A stretch of DNA of 64,000 nt from positions 372,001 to 436,000 of the forward strand of contig NZ_ABCP01000001.1 in assembly GCF_000170835.1 (NCBI RefSeq), in the 5' to 3' direction. A model generated the notes under the pieces. That model was not told the origin of the DNA, searched no databases, and was given only the letters and a program-made list of their open reading frames with translations. This document shows positions 31,446 to 38,945 of this stretch, piece by piece (within the stretch, counting starts at the first letter, position 1; the number at the start of each line of letters is the position of its first letter). Position numbers and translations under genes: made by a program. The stretch comes from Marinobacter algicola DG893. GTDB taxonomy: Bacteria; Pseudomonadota; Gammaproteobacteria; Pseudomonadales; Oleiphilaceae.

Positions 31446-32753
31446 GTGTTAGACAGAGCAGCCAAACCTATGGTCAGTCTGGTAGACAAATACCTACCGG
31501 ACCCCTACCTATTCGTCATCATACTGACACTGCTGTCATTCGTTGCCGCTATGGTGTTCCAGGGGCATAGCCCCATGGCGGTAGTAGAGATGTGGGGGGA
31601 CGGTTTCTGGAACCTGCTGACCTTCTCAATGCAAATGCTGCTGGTACTGGTCACCGGCTTCATGATGGCGAGCACCCCACTGGTGCGTGGCATCCTCAAC
31701 CGGATTGCAGGCCTTGCCAGAACACCGGGCCAGGCAATTGTACTGGTTACCTTCATCGCGCTGGTCGCCAGTTGGATCAACTGGGGCTTTGGCCTGGTGG
31801 TCGGCGCGCTGTTTGCAAAAGCCCTCGCCCGGCAAATCCGCGTACACTATCCGTTGCTGATTGCCAGTGCCTATTCCGGGTTCATTGTCTGGCACGGCGG
31901 GCTTGCAGGCTCCATCCCACTGACGATTGCCACCGAAAACCACTTCACAGCAGATGTGATCGGCGTTATCGGCACCAGTGAAACCATCTTCGCCTTCTTC
32001 AACCTGGCCATCGTCGCCGCGCTTTTTATCATTGTGCCCCTGGTTAACCGCCTCATGCTGCCCAACGAAAGAGACAGCGTGTACGCAGACCCTAAAATCC
32101 TGGACGATGAGCCCGACACTTCGGTTGTTATCAATCGCCCGGCCGACTACCTGGAGAACAGCAGAACACTTGCCTGGCTGATCGGGTTCAGCGGTATCGC
32201 ATTCATCTTCCAATACTTTATCGAGGGTGGCGGGCTGAACCTGAACATCGTGAACTTCATGTTCCTGTTTGTTGCAATCATCCTGCACCAGACCCCAAAG
32301 CGCCTGCTTGCCAGCCTGAATGAAGCCGTGAAAGGCGGTGCTGGCATCGTTATCCAGTTTCCGTTCTACGCCGGCATCATGAGCGTCATGACAGCTTCCG
32401 GACTGGCAGCAAGCATCTCAACAGGGTTTGTGTCCATTGCGAGCGCCGAGAGCTTGCCATTCTGGAGCTTTATCAGCGCCGGGGTGGTCAACATATTCGT
32501 GCCATCCGGCGGCGGCCAGTGGGCCGTTCAGGCGCCGGTTATGCTGCCTGCTGCACAGGAGCTTGGCGCTGACATATCCAGAGTGGCCATGGGGGTTGCG
32601 TGGGGCGACGCCTGGACCAATCTCTTACAACCTTTCTGGGCTCTGCCGGTGCTTGCCATCGCTGGCCTGAAAGCCAAGGACATCATGGGCTACTGCCTGA
32701 TGCTGCTGATCGTCACCGGCATCATTATCAGCGCGGGCCTGACCTGGCTTTAA
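31446..32753 (+). CDS. atoE: Short-chain fatty acid permease (AtoE type)
   Basis: Inner-membrane transporter of 435 aa with about 12 helices, similar to E. coli AtoE (short-chain fatty acid uptake). Start chosen at the GTG 31446, which aligns with the AtoE N terminus (RAAKPMVSLVDKYLPDPYLF) and has a GGGGG stretch 5 nt before it. Upstream TTG and GTG codons at 31374 and 31377 would add a non-conserved leader. The conserved ending FVPSGGGQWAVQAPVMLPAA is present. It diverges from dctP across about 230 bp, so the two transporters may share a control region. Confidence 0.86.
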   Translation: MLDRAAKPMVSLVDKYLPDPYLFVIILTLLSFVAAMVFQGHSPMAVVEMWGDGFWNLLTFSMQMLLVLVTGFMMASTPLVRGILNRIAGLARTPGQAIVLVTFIALVASWINWGFGLVVGALFAKALARQIRVHYPLLIASAYSGFIVWHGGLAGSIPLTIATENHFTADVIGVIGTSETIFAFFNLAIVAALFIIVPLVNRLMLPNERDSVYADPKILDDEPDTSVVINRPADYLENSRTLAWLIGFSGIAFIFQYFIEGGGLNLNIVNFMFLFVAIILHQTPKRLLASLNEAVKGGAGIVIQFPFYAGIMSVMTASGLAASISTGFVSIASAESLPFWSFISAGVVNIFVPSGGGQWAVQAPVMLPAAQELGADISRVAMGVAWGDAWTNLLQPFWALPVLAIAGLKAKDIMGYCLMLLIVTGIIISAGLTWL

Positions 32754-32772
32754 CTGCCATCCAGAGTATAAA

Positions 32773-32804
32773 GGCCGGAGAGAGTAGCGCTACTCTCTCC
32801 GGCC
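32773..32804. terminator. Perfect 32-bp palindrome between convergent genes
   Basis: GGCCGGAGAGAGTA-GCGC-TACTCTCTCCGGCC, with 14-bp arms. It lies after atoE (+) and contains the stop codon of the M14 gene (-), so both transcripts probably end here. There is no clear T run on the plus side and only TTTATAC on the minus side. Confidence 0.6.
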
Positions 32805-33740
32805 GATTGACCTTCCCCACCGGCTCGCCAGCACGTAGTCGATCGCCGCACACACGGCAGCAGCCTGCGCGGCATTGCATTGCTCGGGGGTTACTCGTGC
32901 GCTGTCGGGATAGACCTCGGTGGTGGTCCTGTAGGGAGCACTGGTGATACTGGCGCACAGGCCCAGCTGTTTGAGCGGGTACTGAATGACACCCCGAGCG
33001 GCGACCGGTGAGCCAAAGATCTCGCCGTTACCATCAGCCGGTGCGATGTGGGTGACCTGCTCCACCGCCTCAATCAACGCCTGTTGGAACTCGGGCTCTG
33101 GGCTTTCGCTGTCATCGACCAGATAGAAGCCGTCAGGAATTTCCCCCGGCTCGAACGGCTTGCCGTCTCGGGCCGCGAGCGCGGGACGAAACTCGGTTTC
33201 ATCCGTATCAGTGGTCTCGTGCAGATCGATATGCATCAATGCATGATCGCGAACGGGGGCCACCAGTCGCATAAGCGCCGACGCCTCATCCGCCAAACCG
33301 TCATCTCGGAACGAACGGTTCGGGTCGACCGCGTTCGGGTTCCAGCGATGAATGCGCTCGTATGCCCAAGGGCTGACGCACGGCGCAACCAACAGATTGA
33401 CACGGCCCGCGTAATCCGCCGCATGCTGATCAACGAACTGCAGTGCACCGTGTACACCACTGGTTTCATAGCCATGAACCCCGCCCGTTATCAGCACGAC
33501 TGGCAAATCGTCACGCCAGTCGCGGCTGCGAATCGCCATCAGCGGATAATGGTTGGCGCCATAATCCAGATGGCCATATTCTTCCACATCAAAACGTGGG
33601 CGCAGACGCTCGATCACGCTCAACACATCAGACTCGTAGCTCCGTTGACGGGTCTGTTGTGACAACCACTCAGCACGTTCCACCTCACCCCAGGGAATGC
33701 CAGGCTTACCGATGGGATAATGTGCGGGAGCCGTGTTCAT
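32790..33740 (-). CDS. M14-family zinc carboxypeptidase-like protein
   Basis: Soluble 316-aa protein with a zinc-peptidase M14 fold. The zinc ligands are visible as HGYET (HxxE) and MHIDLHETTD, and an Arg/Asn pair lies in NPNAVDPNRSFRDD. No signal peptide is seen, so it is cytoplasmic. Close M14 families deacylate or deamidate amino-acid derivatives (succinylglutamate desuccinylase/AstE-like) or cleave peptides; the substrate here is unknown. GGAGG lies 9 nt before the start. The stop codon sits inside a perfect 32-bp palindrome shared with the convergent atoE. Confidence 0.82.
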   Translation of the reverse strand: MNTAPAHYPIGKPGIPWGEVERAEWLSQQTRQRSYESDVLSVIERLRPRFDVEEYGHLDYGANHYPLMAIRSRDWRDDLPVVLITGGVHGYETSGVHGALQFVDQHAADYAGRVNLLVAPCVSPWAYERIHRWNPNAVDPNRSFRDDGLADEASALMRLVAPVRDHALMHIDLHETTDTDETEFRPALAARDGKPFEPGEIPDGFYLVDDSESPEPEFQQALIEAVEQVTHIAPADGNGEIFGSPVAARGVIQYPLKQLGLCASITSAPYRTTTEVYPDSARVTPEQCNAAQAAAVCAAIDYVLASRWGRSIGRRE

Positions 33741-33764
33741 ATCATCTTTCCTCCATATGAGTTG

Positions 33765-34454
33765 TCAGACGTCGTACTCGTCGTGGCGGCGATTCCATAC
33801 GTAGGGCTCCGTCTGCGGCCAGCCTTCCGGTGAGTCTTCCCACGTTTCCTGACGACCAAAGGGAGTCAGATCCAGGTATGTCCAGAGAGTGCCAAGACAT
33901 TCGACGCCACGCGCACCCGTATAGTAGGTGCGGTAGATGTCATCTCCGTCGCGAATAAAAACACTGGCACCGTGCCTTTCACCGTTATCCGTGGTTGCGC
34001 CAAAATCGACGTTAAAGTCGCTCTCGTAAGACGAATACCATGGAACAGGCGCCGTCCATCCCATCCGCGACCTGTACTGCATGAGCTTTTCCCTTGGTGC
34101 GCGTGACACCATAACCAACGACGTATCGCGAGCATGCAGGTGGGCCGGGTGTGTCATGGCATCTACCAACCAGGAGCAACCGTCGCAGCCAGCGTTCCAA
34201 TCCGGGGCAAACATGAAGTGATAAACAATGAGCTGACGGCGCCCTTCGAACACATCGAGCAGGGACACTGCGCCATTCTCCCCCTGGAGCGTGTAGTACT
34301 TGGCTACCTTCACCATCGGTAACCTCCTACGCTCAGCGTTCAGTGCATCCCGTGCCCGGGTTAACTCTTTCTCTTTTACAAGAAGCTGATCCAGCGCTGT
34401 TTTCCACTGTTCCTGAGAAACGACCTCCGGTAGCGGCTGTTTTTCTGTAGCCAT
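33765..34454 (-). CDS. DUF899-family thioredoxin-fold protein
   Basis: Cytoplasmic protein of 229 aa. The core RRRLPMVKVAKYYTLQGENG and the thioredoxin-like CxxC-type turn APDWNAGCDGCSWLVDAM are the marks of DUF899. The end (WNRRHDEYDV) is also typical. Start chosen at the ATG 34454, with a GGGAG site 9-10 nt before it. Function unknown; DUF899 proteins are often found beside stress or AraC-type genes. It sits between the M14 peptidase and a VOC protein, on the same strand. Confidence 0.85.
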   Translation of the reverse strand: MATEKQPLPEVVSQEQWKTALDQLLVKEKELTRARDALNAERRRLPMVKVAKYYTLQGENGAVSLLDVFEGRRQLIVYHFMFAPDWNAGCDGCSWLVDAMTHPAHLHARDTSLVMVSRAPREKLMQYRSRMGWTAPVPWYSSYESDFNVDFGATTDNGERHGASVFIRDGDDIYRTYYTGARGVECLGTLWTYLDLTPFGRQETWEDSPEGWPQTEPYVWNRRHDEYDV

Positions 34455-34473
34455 TGTCTGAGTCTCCCACACA

Positions 34474-34881
34474 CTAGTTCGACAGGTTTAGCTGCCAAGA
34501 CACACCATACCTATCATTCAACCATCCGAATTTCTGGCTAAACCCATAATTATCCAGCGGCATTAGCTCTGAGCCACCTTCTGCCAGGGCTTTAAATACT
34601 TCCTCAATTTCGCTCGCCGATTCGCACTCAACATATAGCGACATGGAGGGCGTAAACGTAAACTGGTGATCAAGGTGGCTGTCGAGCGCCATAAACTCTC
34701 GACCGTTTATTATAAACTTCGCCATTTTCACAGAACCTTCTGGTTCATGCTCGCCGGCCTGGTAACGTTGAATATCGACGATCTCTGAACCAGCAAATAG
34801 CGAGGTATAAAACCTGATGGCCTCCTCGGCTTTCCCAGCCTGCTCTCCAACAAACATGAGTGACGTTGCAATGGATTTCAT
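34474..34881 (-). CDS. VOC-superfamily protein, PhnB-like
   Basis: A 135-aa protein of the vicinal-oxygen-chelate fold, PhnB/3-demethylubiquinone methyltransferase-like. It has two beta-alpha-beta-beta-beta units, with SLMFVGEQAGKAEEAIRFYTSLF at the start and LPLDNYGFSQKFGWLNDRYGVSWQL-type sequence at the end. I chose the ATG at 34881, which has GGAGG 5 nt upstream, so the 20 residues further upstream are not used. Function unknown. It lies 20 bp before DUF899 on the same strand. Confidence 0.83.
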   Translation of the reverse strand: MKSIATSLMFVGEQAGKAEEAIRFYTSLFAGSEIVDIQRYQAGEHEPEGSVKMAKFIINGREFMALDSHLDHQFTFTPSMSLYVECESASEIEEVFKALAEGGSELMPLDNYGFSQKFGWLNDRYGVSWQLNLSN

Positions 34882-35084
34882 CCGTGCCTCCGTTCCAATT
34901 GGATAACATTCCGTAGCTAGACTGTTTGGACCACCTGGCATGGCTATGTTTTTTTACACGCCACGAACTCACCTTTGCCTACCGGCATAGTAGTGGTGGT
35001 AAACCCGCCAGTACTGTCGACAAAATCAATTCGAGCTCTTCTAAAAGTTCCATGAGTTGCACGTCGTTACACCACAAGCAACAT

Positions 35085-36116
35085 TCAGCTCAACCAGCCG
35101 AATCTATCTTCAGTTCTACCAGATTGCAGAGCCCGCAGAGCGTCGCTCAGTTTTCGAGTATTAGGGCCGGTGCTACCATCGCCTACCTTGTAAGTAACGC
35201 CTTTGTACACAAACGACCCCACACCGGAAAGTACAGCTGCCGTGCCGGATAACGCGGCTTCTCCGGTCTGAATCCAATCCATGACCTCAGCAACGGTAAA
35301 ATCTCGCTCGATGACTTCATAGTTCAAGTCTCGAGCAAGGGTTATCACCGAATCCCGGGTAACGCCATGCAGAAACGAAGCATCCAAAGGCTTTGTGAGC
35401 AACTGAGAATCATTGATCAGAAAGAAGTTCGACGCTCCCGTTTCCTGCACATCGCCGTTCGGACAGAACAACACCTGATCGGCTCCATGTTCTTTCCTGG
35501 CTTTAACGACATGCCGAAGCGCTGAAGCATAATTCCCTCCGGCTTTCGCCTGGCCGAAGCCGGGCGTACTCCGCTGCTCCTGATCCTCGATCAGGATAGT
35601 CAACCCTTGACCGCCTCTCGAGAAATAATCTCCAACGGGGGACGCCAACACATAGAGCATGGCTTGCGCCGAGGGCGCACCCGCTGCACCGATGTTCTCC
35701 TCGGTGCCAATCAGTGACGGCCTCAGGTAGAGCGCTCCAGGGGCCTCTGGTATGTCGTCAACACATAACTCAACGAGTTGGCGAATCATCGCTGCAACCA
35801 TGTCGGCGGGCGGCTGCGGCAAGCAAAGCAACTCTGCACTGCGTTGGAAGCGTGCAACATGACGGTCGAGGCGAAAGATACGAACACCGCCGTCCTGCAT
35901 CCGAAACGCCTTCATCCCCTCGAAACACGAACTGCCGTAATGCAACACATGAGATGCTGGGTGTAGCGGCAAAGGCCCCACCGGCAGTGTCTCCACCTCA
36001 GACCAACACCCATCGGCATAACGGACGAGCGTCATCTGATCACAAAACTGAGTACCGAATGGCGGGGCGGTACCATGACTTGGCGATACAAGCTTCGCTG
36101 ACGTTGTTTCTTTCAC
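35085..36116 (-). CDS. ilvE: Branched-chain amino acid aminotransferase, group II
   Basis: PLP-dependent fold-type IV aminotransferase, 343 aa. Landmarks are LHYGSSCFEGMKAFR, LYLRPSLIGTEENIGAAG, the PLP Lys in FGQAKAGGNYASALR, and GVTRDSVITLARD near the C terminus. The start codon is probably the GTG at 36116. It is the group II (eukaryote-like) class rather than the E. coli IlvE class. It stands apart from other ile/val/leu genes, in an AT-richer stretch, so it may be an acquired copy. Confidence 0.85.
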   Translation of the reverse strand: MKETTSAKLVSPSHGTAPPFGTQFCDQMTLVRYADGCWSEVETLPVGPLPLHPASHVLHYGSSCFEGMKAFRMQDGGVRIFRLDRHVARFQRSAELLCLPQPPADMVAAMIRQLVELCVDDIPEAPGALYLRPSLIGTEENIGAAGAPSAQAMLYVLASPVGDYFSRGGQGLTILIEDQEQRSTPGFGQAKAGGNYASALRHVVKARKEHGADQVLFCPNGDVQETGASNFFLINDSQLLTKPLDASFLHGVTRDSVITLARDLNYEVIERDFTVAEVMDWIQTGEAALSGTAAVLSGVGSFVYKGVTYKVGDGSTGPNTRKLSDALRALQSGRTEDRFGWLS

Positions 36117-36140
36117 GGTTGTATGCCCCCGCAGAGACAG

Positions 36141-36269
36141 CTACCCATTTGCTTCATTTGTACATCTCCTTGTCCTTATCCTTTTGGTCTCGGCATAACC
36201 GATGCCTGCTAAAGCTGCGCATGTGGCGATACCGCAGCCAGTGGTTTCTTCCTGAATAGCGGGCTCCAT
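36141..36269 (-). pseudogene. Possible remnant of a C39-like cysteine peptidase cassette gene
   Basis: A 42-codon frame beginning at an ATG with no clear ribosome site. Its peptide contains IQEETTGCGIATCAALAG, which resembles the N-terminal catalytic Cys region of papain/C39-like proteins (pattern Q..TTGCG.A....L.G). After about 30 residues the sequence becomes basic and short and stops. That looks like a truncated or frameshifted gene. This is a pattern match by eye and could be chance. Confidence 0.3.
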
Positions 36270-36293
36270 ACTTTTAACGTACAACAAGGAGCG

Positions 36294-36317
36294 AACCGTT
36301 AAAGCCCCCCAACGGTT
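36294..36317. repeat. Inverted repeat, AACCGTT / AACGGTT
   Basis: A 7-bp inverted repeat separated by AAAGCCCCCC on the plus strand. It overlaps the stop codon of the VOC gene that ends at 36316. It could be a weak hairpin terminator, but there is no T run on either side. I considered it as an attC arm and rejected that, because the spacing is too short. Confidence 0.4.
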
Positions 36318-36666
36318 ACTCATGCTGTAATACATTGATGAGCTTCCCGAACGGATCACGAACATAGAACCGGCGGACACCCCAGGGCTCACTTACCGGG
36401 CCGTACTCAATCTCAATATTTCCATTCTTCACTCTCTCCAAAGCGACCTCCAGGTTATCAACCTCGATAGACAGGTCAGGGACTGGCGTGCCGGAGCCAC
36501 CTTCCGATGCCACGCTTACCTGAGTGGTCATTTCCTCGCCCGAGCTATAGGTTCTTAGCCATCCATGATCCATCACAACCTTGAGCCCAAAAATAGCCGA
36601 GTAGAATCTCTCTGCTTCTGAGGGGGTTGCCGCCGCTATGTTGGTAACTATTCGTTTTACAATCAT
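36316..36666 (-). CDS. VOC-superfamily (glyoxalase-like) protein
   Basis: A 116-aa single VOC-domain protein. It begins MIVKRIVTNIAAATPSEAERFY and ends VRRFYVRDPFGKLINVLQHE, the usual glyoxalase/dioxygenase beta-alpha pattern with the C-terminal DPFG. GGAG lies 5 nt before the ATG. Substrate unknown. Its cassette-start boundary appears to be at 36805, but no intact attC follows its stop, so it is not a clean cassette. Confidence 0.78.
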   Translation of the reverse strand: MIVKRIVTNIAAATPSEAERFYSAIFGLKVVMDHGWLRTYSSGEEMTTQVSVASEGGSGTPVPDLSIEVDNLEVALERVKNGNIEIEYGPVSEPWGVRRFYVRDPFGKLINVLQHE

Positions 36667-36798
36667 TTCGTCTCCAAGAGACTGAATTCATTTCGCTCTG
36701 GTGGGGTTGCAAAGAACTCCGGAGCATTTCTGCCTACGAAATTTTCCGCAGATTTCAGGTAAGAACACTAACCCGAAAACCTCGGACTTTTTCTACAG

Positions 36799-36882
36799 AC
36801 TCAACGCCTGCATACACGGCGCCCTGACAAGGGCGTCCGGTGTAGGCCGAAGGCCGGAACGAACTTGATCGACTGGTTAAGC
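36799..36882 (-). other. attC-like recombination site B
   Basis: An 84-bp segment after the stop of the BRCT-domain gene. Read on the minus strand it begins GCTTAAC (RYYYAAC box), continues CCAGTCGATCAAGTTCGTTCC, has a CCGGAC-type centre and ends CAGGCGTTGAGTC with GTTGAGT (GTTRRRY box). The 5' half matches integron attC sites well. The two inner arms do not pair with each other as well as in site A, so it may be a hybrid or degraded site. Confidence 0.55.
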
Positions 36883-36887
36883 AGCAC

Positions 36888-37499
36888 TCAGGCTAGCTTG
36901 CCCGACTCCGCCCAATGCTCTTCAGTTAATATAACGATTGGCGCACCGTTATCCCTGTACTCAACCGCCTTCTCAATTTTTCGACCGAATGTCTCGTGGG
37001 CCCAGCTATCCGTCACGTAGGTTCCTAAAACAAGATAGTTGAGATTCTTGCTGACGTTTTTCACTATCGCTCCTCCTAGAGCCTCGGTTGCTTCGTGGCA
37101 TTGCTTCCGTGTCCCGAATGCGCAGGTTCCCGTAAATAAAAAAGAAGCCCCCTCAAACTCTATTTCAGGAAGAGGCTCATTAATCGGAAGTGACGTAGTC
37201 TTCGCTAATTCACCAATCTCAGCCGAATCGCCCGAAACTTTACGAAGTATTCCCAATAATTCCTCTGATTCTTCCTTGTCGAGCACTCCGTCCTCAAGCA
37301 TTGCGGAAACTTTTTGGAGTAGATTGATAATGATGGGGTTTTCACTGGCTTGGCGATTCTGAACCAGCCAGCTCATCAGAAACTCGGCTTCGGCTTGGTT
37401 TACAGTTCCGTCAGCCAAAACACCTTTGCTCAAACCAATGAGGGTATCGACTTGACGATCTTGGATGTTCTTTCTATTAAATTTCGTAAAAACGTCCAT
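36888..37499 (-). CDS. BRCT-domain protein of unknown function
   Basis: Cytoplasmic protein of 203 aa, starting at the ATG 37499 (upstream AAGGAAG site). The N-terminal half is a helical repeat with EF-like acidic turns (ADGTVNQAEAEFLMSWL, EDGVLDKEESEELLGIL), rather TerB-like. The C-terminal half is a BRCT domain (EFEGASFLFTGTCAFGTRKQ through NYLVLGTYV and WAHETFGRKIEKA). BRCT domains bind phosphopeptides or DNA; the combination and the role here are unknown. GC content is lower than in flanking housekeeping genes, and an attC-like site follows the stop. Confidence 0.75.
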   Translation of the reverse strand: MDVFTKFNRKNIQDRQVDTLIGLSKGVLADGTVNQAEAEFLMSWLVQNRQASENPIIINLLQKVSAMLEDGVLDKEESEELLGILRKVSGDSAEIGELAKTTSLPINEPLPEIEFEGASFLFTGTCAFGTRKQCHEATEALGGAIVKNVSKNLNYLVLGTYVTDSWAHETFGRKIEKAVEYRDNGAPIVILTEEHWAESGKLA

Positions 37500-37520
37500 G
37501 ATATCGGCTTCCTTCTTGAT

Positions 37521-37626
37521 GCTTACAACGCCTGCATAAACGGCAGCTTTTACGCAGCGAAGCGGAGAAAAAGCCGTCCGGTGGAGGCCCATCGGGCCGG
37601 AACGAATTTAATGCACTGGTTATGAG
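37521..37626 (-). other. attC-like recombination site A
   Basis: A 106-bp segment. On the minus strand it starts CTCATAAC, overlapping the stop codon of the UspB-like gene, and ends GCAGGCGTTGTAAGC. The inner arms pair as TGCATTAAA with TTTATGCA, leaving one extrahelical T, which is a hallmark of attC sites. The middle holds the hairpin ACGGCTTTTTC...GCTGCCGT. R'' is the exact complement of the sequence at the upstream boundary of its cassette. I am moderately sure this is a genuine attC. Confidence 0.62.
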
Positions 37627-37952
37627 TTGCCAATGCCCGCAACACCTATGATCACTGCAGCGAAAATGACCAAATAGGAATAGAAAAACCTTTTCAAGAA
37701 AAGGCTTTTGGATATCAGCTGATCATCACCTGATGAAAAATACTCCCTTCCACAAACATACCTCAAAAATGAGATATTGTTCGATGGCGTGTTGTTCCCG
37801 AACAATGATGGTTGCCCCATTTTTTGGTAAAGATGAGGGTGGTTTGCGCTGACAAAGCTGAAGTATCGAGAGACCAAAACGAACCAGGCAGGCACCATTA
37901 CGAACATTGCTGCTACCAACAGCACCAAAAGCAAAGCCAATATCTCACTCAT
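37620..37952 (-). CDS. UspB-like two-helix membrane protein
   Basis: A 110-aa protein with one membrane helix at about residues 4-24 and another at about 88-108. The soluble part between (HPHLYQKMG, FLRYVCGREYFSSGDDQLIS) resembles the universal stress protein B family by layout and by a D-rich loop, though identity is low. The ribosome site is weak. The stop codon lies within the attC-like R'' box. As a gene of a probable integron cassette its function is open; a stress-related membrane role is only a guess. Confidence 0.6.
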   Translation of the reverse strand: MSEILALLLVLLVAAMFVMVPAWFVLVSRYFSFVSANHPHLYQKMGQPSLFGNNTPSNNISFLRYVCGREYFSSGDDQLISKSLFLKRFFYSYLVIFAAVIIGVAGIGNS

Positions 37953-37971
37953 GATTTACTCATAACAGCGT

Positions 37972-38142
37972 GTTATACGAACCGGGGCGCATATCAAGCA
38001 TTCGTATATCTCCACACGCCCTCCTGTAAGAAACTCCATCCTCCTGAAACCTTATAACTCCAAGCAACCTTCAAAAAGCGCTATTATTTCAGCAATCTGG
38101 AAACGGGCTTTTGGAGTTATACGCCCCGGTTCGTATAACTCC
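37972..38142. repeat. Nested inverted repeats upstream of the cassette stretch
   Basis: Three related palindromic units. GTTATACGAACCGGGGCG at 37972-37989 has its exact reverse complement at 38121-38138. TATAACTCCAA at 38053-38063 is complementary to TTGGAGTTATA at 38111-38121. The segment 38112-38142 is itself a hairpin (TGGAGTTATACG, 8-nt loop, CGTATAACTCCA). Together they frame about 170 bp with no gene. They could be the boundary of the cassette array, an attC or attI relic, or a repetitive palindromic element. Confidence 0.5.
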
Positions 38143-38154
38143 AGCCAACATCAA

Positions 38155-38658
38155 TCAATGCCCGGAGTGATCCATGCCGTGCCCTTCCATCTTCATGTCG
38201 CCGTCCAGCGGCTCAACATGCAGCATCACGTCCACCGAGTCTGCTCCGTCAAAGCTCACCGTCAGCGGCACCCGCTCCCCTTCTTTCAACGGTCCATCCA
38301 GCTTTTCCAGCATCATGTGGTAGCTGTGGGGTTTTAATTCCACGGTGTCACCGGCAGGGATGGTCAGGCCATCCTTCAGGGGGCGCATACTCATGGTGCC
38401 GTCGGTCATGGTGCTCTCGTGAATGGAGACGTTCTTCGCCCTGGGCGTGGTAGCGCTGGTCAGGGTGATGTCGCTGTCGCTGTGGTTGGTGATCACCATG
38501 TAACCAACACCCATGGGTACACCGGGCGGCGTCGGGCGGCTCCAGGGGTGATTGATGGTAACGGTGTCTGAGGAATGATCGTGGGCGATAGCCGGGGCGA
38601 CAATCAGGGTGCTGCAGGCGATCAGGGCGCTGGCGGCCAGCGTTTTGAGTGGGTTCAT
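38155..38658 (-). CDS. PCu(A)C-type periplasmic copper chaperone
   Basis: Periplasmic protein of 167 aa with an N-terminal signal peptide (AASALIACSTLIVAPAIA). The metal-binding His/Met set is present: VSIHESTM, MSMRPL and KPHSYHMML, plus a Met/His-rich tail (MEGHGMDHSGH). PCu(A)C proteins deliver Cu(I) to cytochrome oxidase subunit II. Start chosen at the ATG 38658, with an overlapping GAGG/AAGGA ribosome site. It is monocistronic here, beside the palindromic region. Confidence 0.9.
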   Translation of the reverse strand: MNPLKTLAASALIACSTLIVAPAIAHDHSSDTVTINHPWSRPTPPGVPMGVGYMVITNHSDSDITLTSATTPRAKNVSIHESTMTDGTMSMRPLKDGLTIPAGDTVELKPHSYHMMLEKLDGPLKEGERVPLTVSFDGADSVDVMLHVEPLDGDMKMEGHGMDHSGH

Positions 38659-38945
38659 GTTCCTTGTTACCTCATCAATGGTTGTTTCAATGGGAGTCGT
38701 CGTCAGGGCCGTGCCGCAATCGGACATCGTAGACGAATCAGTAATGTACGTCACCAGAGAGGATCACGAAGATTTCTGGTGTGCCAGAGAACAGGCCCGG
38801 CCAACACCGGCGGCAGGGGCTGTATCCACCGCTCTCTCATTTAACTCTCCTGAAACACTTTGATGTTTTATTGATGTTTACCTGACATTTCCTTGCGCTT
38901 TGCCCACTACGGTTGGGGCGTCTCAAACAACGTCTGGTGACCACA

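Larger units (their letters stand above)
36799..37966. mobile_element. CALIN-like cassette stretch (attC sites without a visible integrase)
   Basis: Two consecutive units each consist of a small gene on the minus strand and an attC-like site immediately after its stop: the UspB-like gene with site A, and the BRCT-domain gene with site B. Both sites share long identical blocks such as AAATTCGTTCCGGCC/AAGTTCGTTCCGGCC and TATGCAGGCGTTG. The upstream boundary of the first unit is CTCATAAC at 37959-37966, exactly complementary to the R'' box of site A, as expected of a circular cassette. No integrase gene lies in this window. Confidence 0.5.

Noticed and set aside
35000..35084. Cassette attC after the branched-chain aminotransferase
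   Set aside because: A GTGTAAC-like box is present, but no partner arm pairs with it.
36294..36317. AACCGTT/AACGGTT repeat as an attC arm of the VOC gene
   Set aside because: Too short and lacks the conserved central blocks of sites A and B. The expected ACTCAAC R'' box is absent.
38575..38863. Plus-strand frames in the 287-bp gap between the copper chaperone and the GT90 gene
   Set aside because: They mostly overlap the chaperone's signal-peptide region in antisense, and none has a ribosome site or recognisable protein features.
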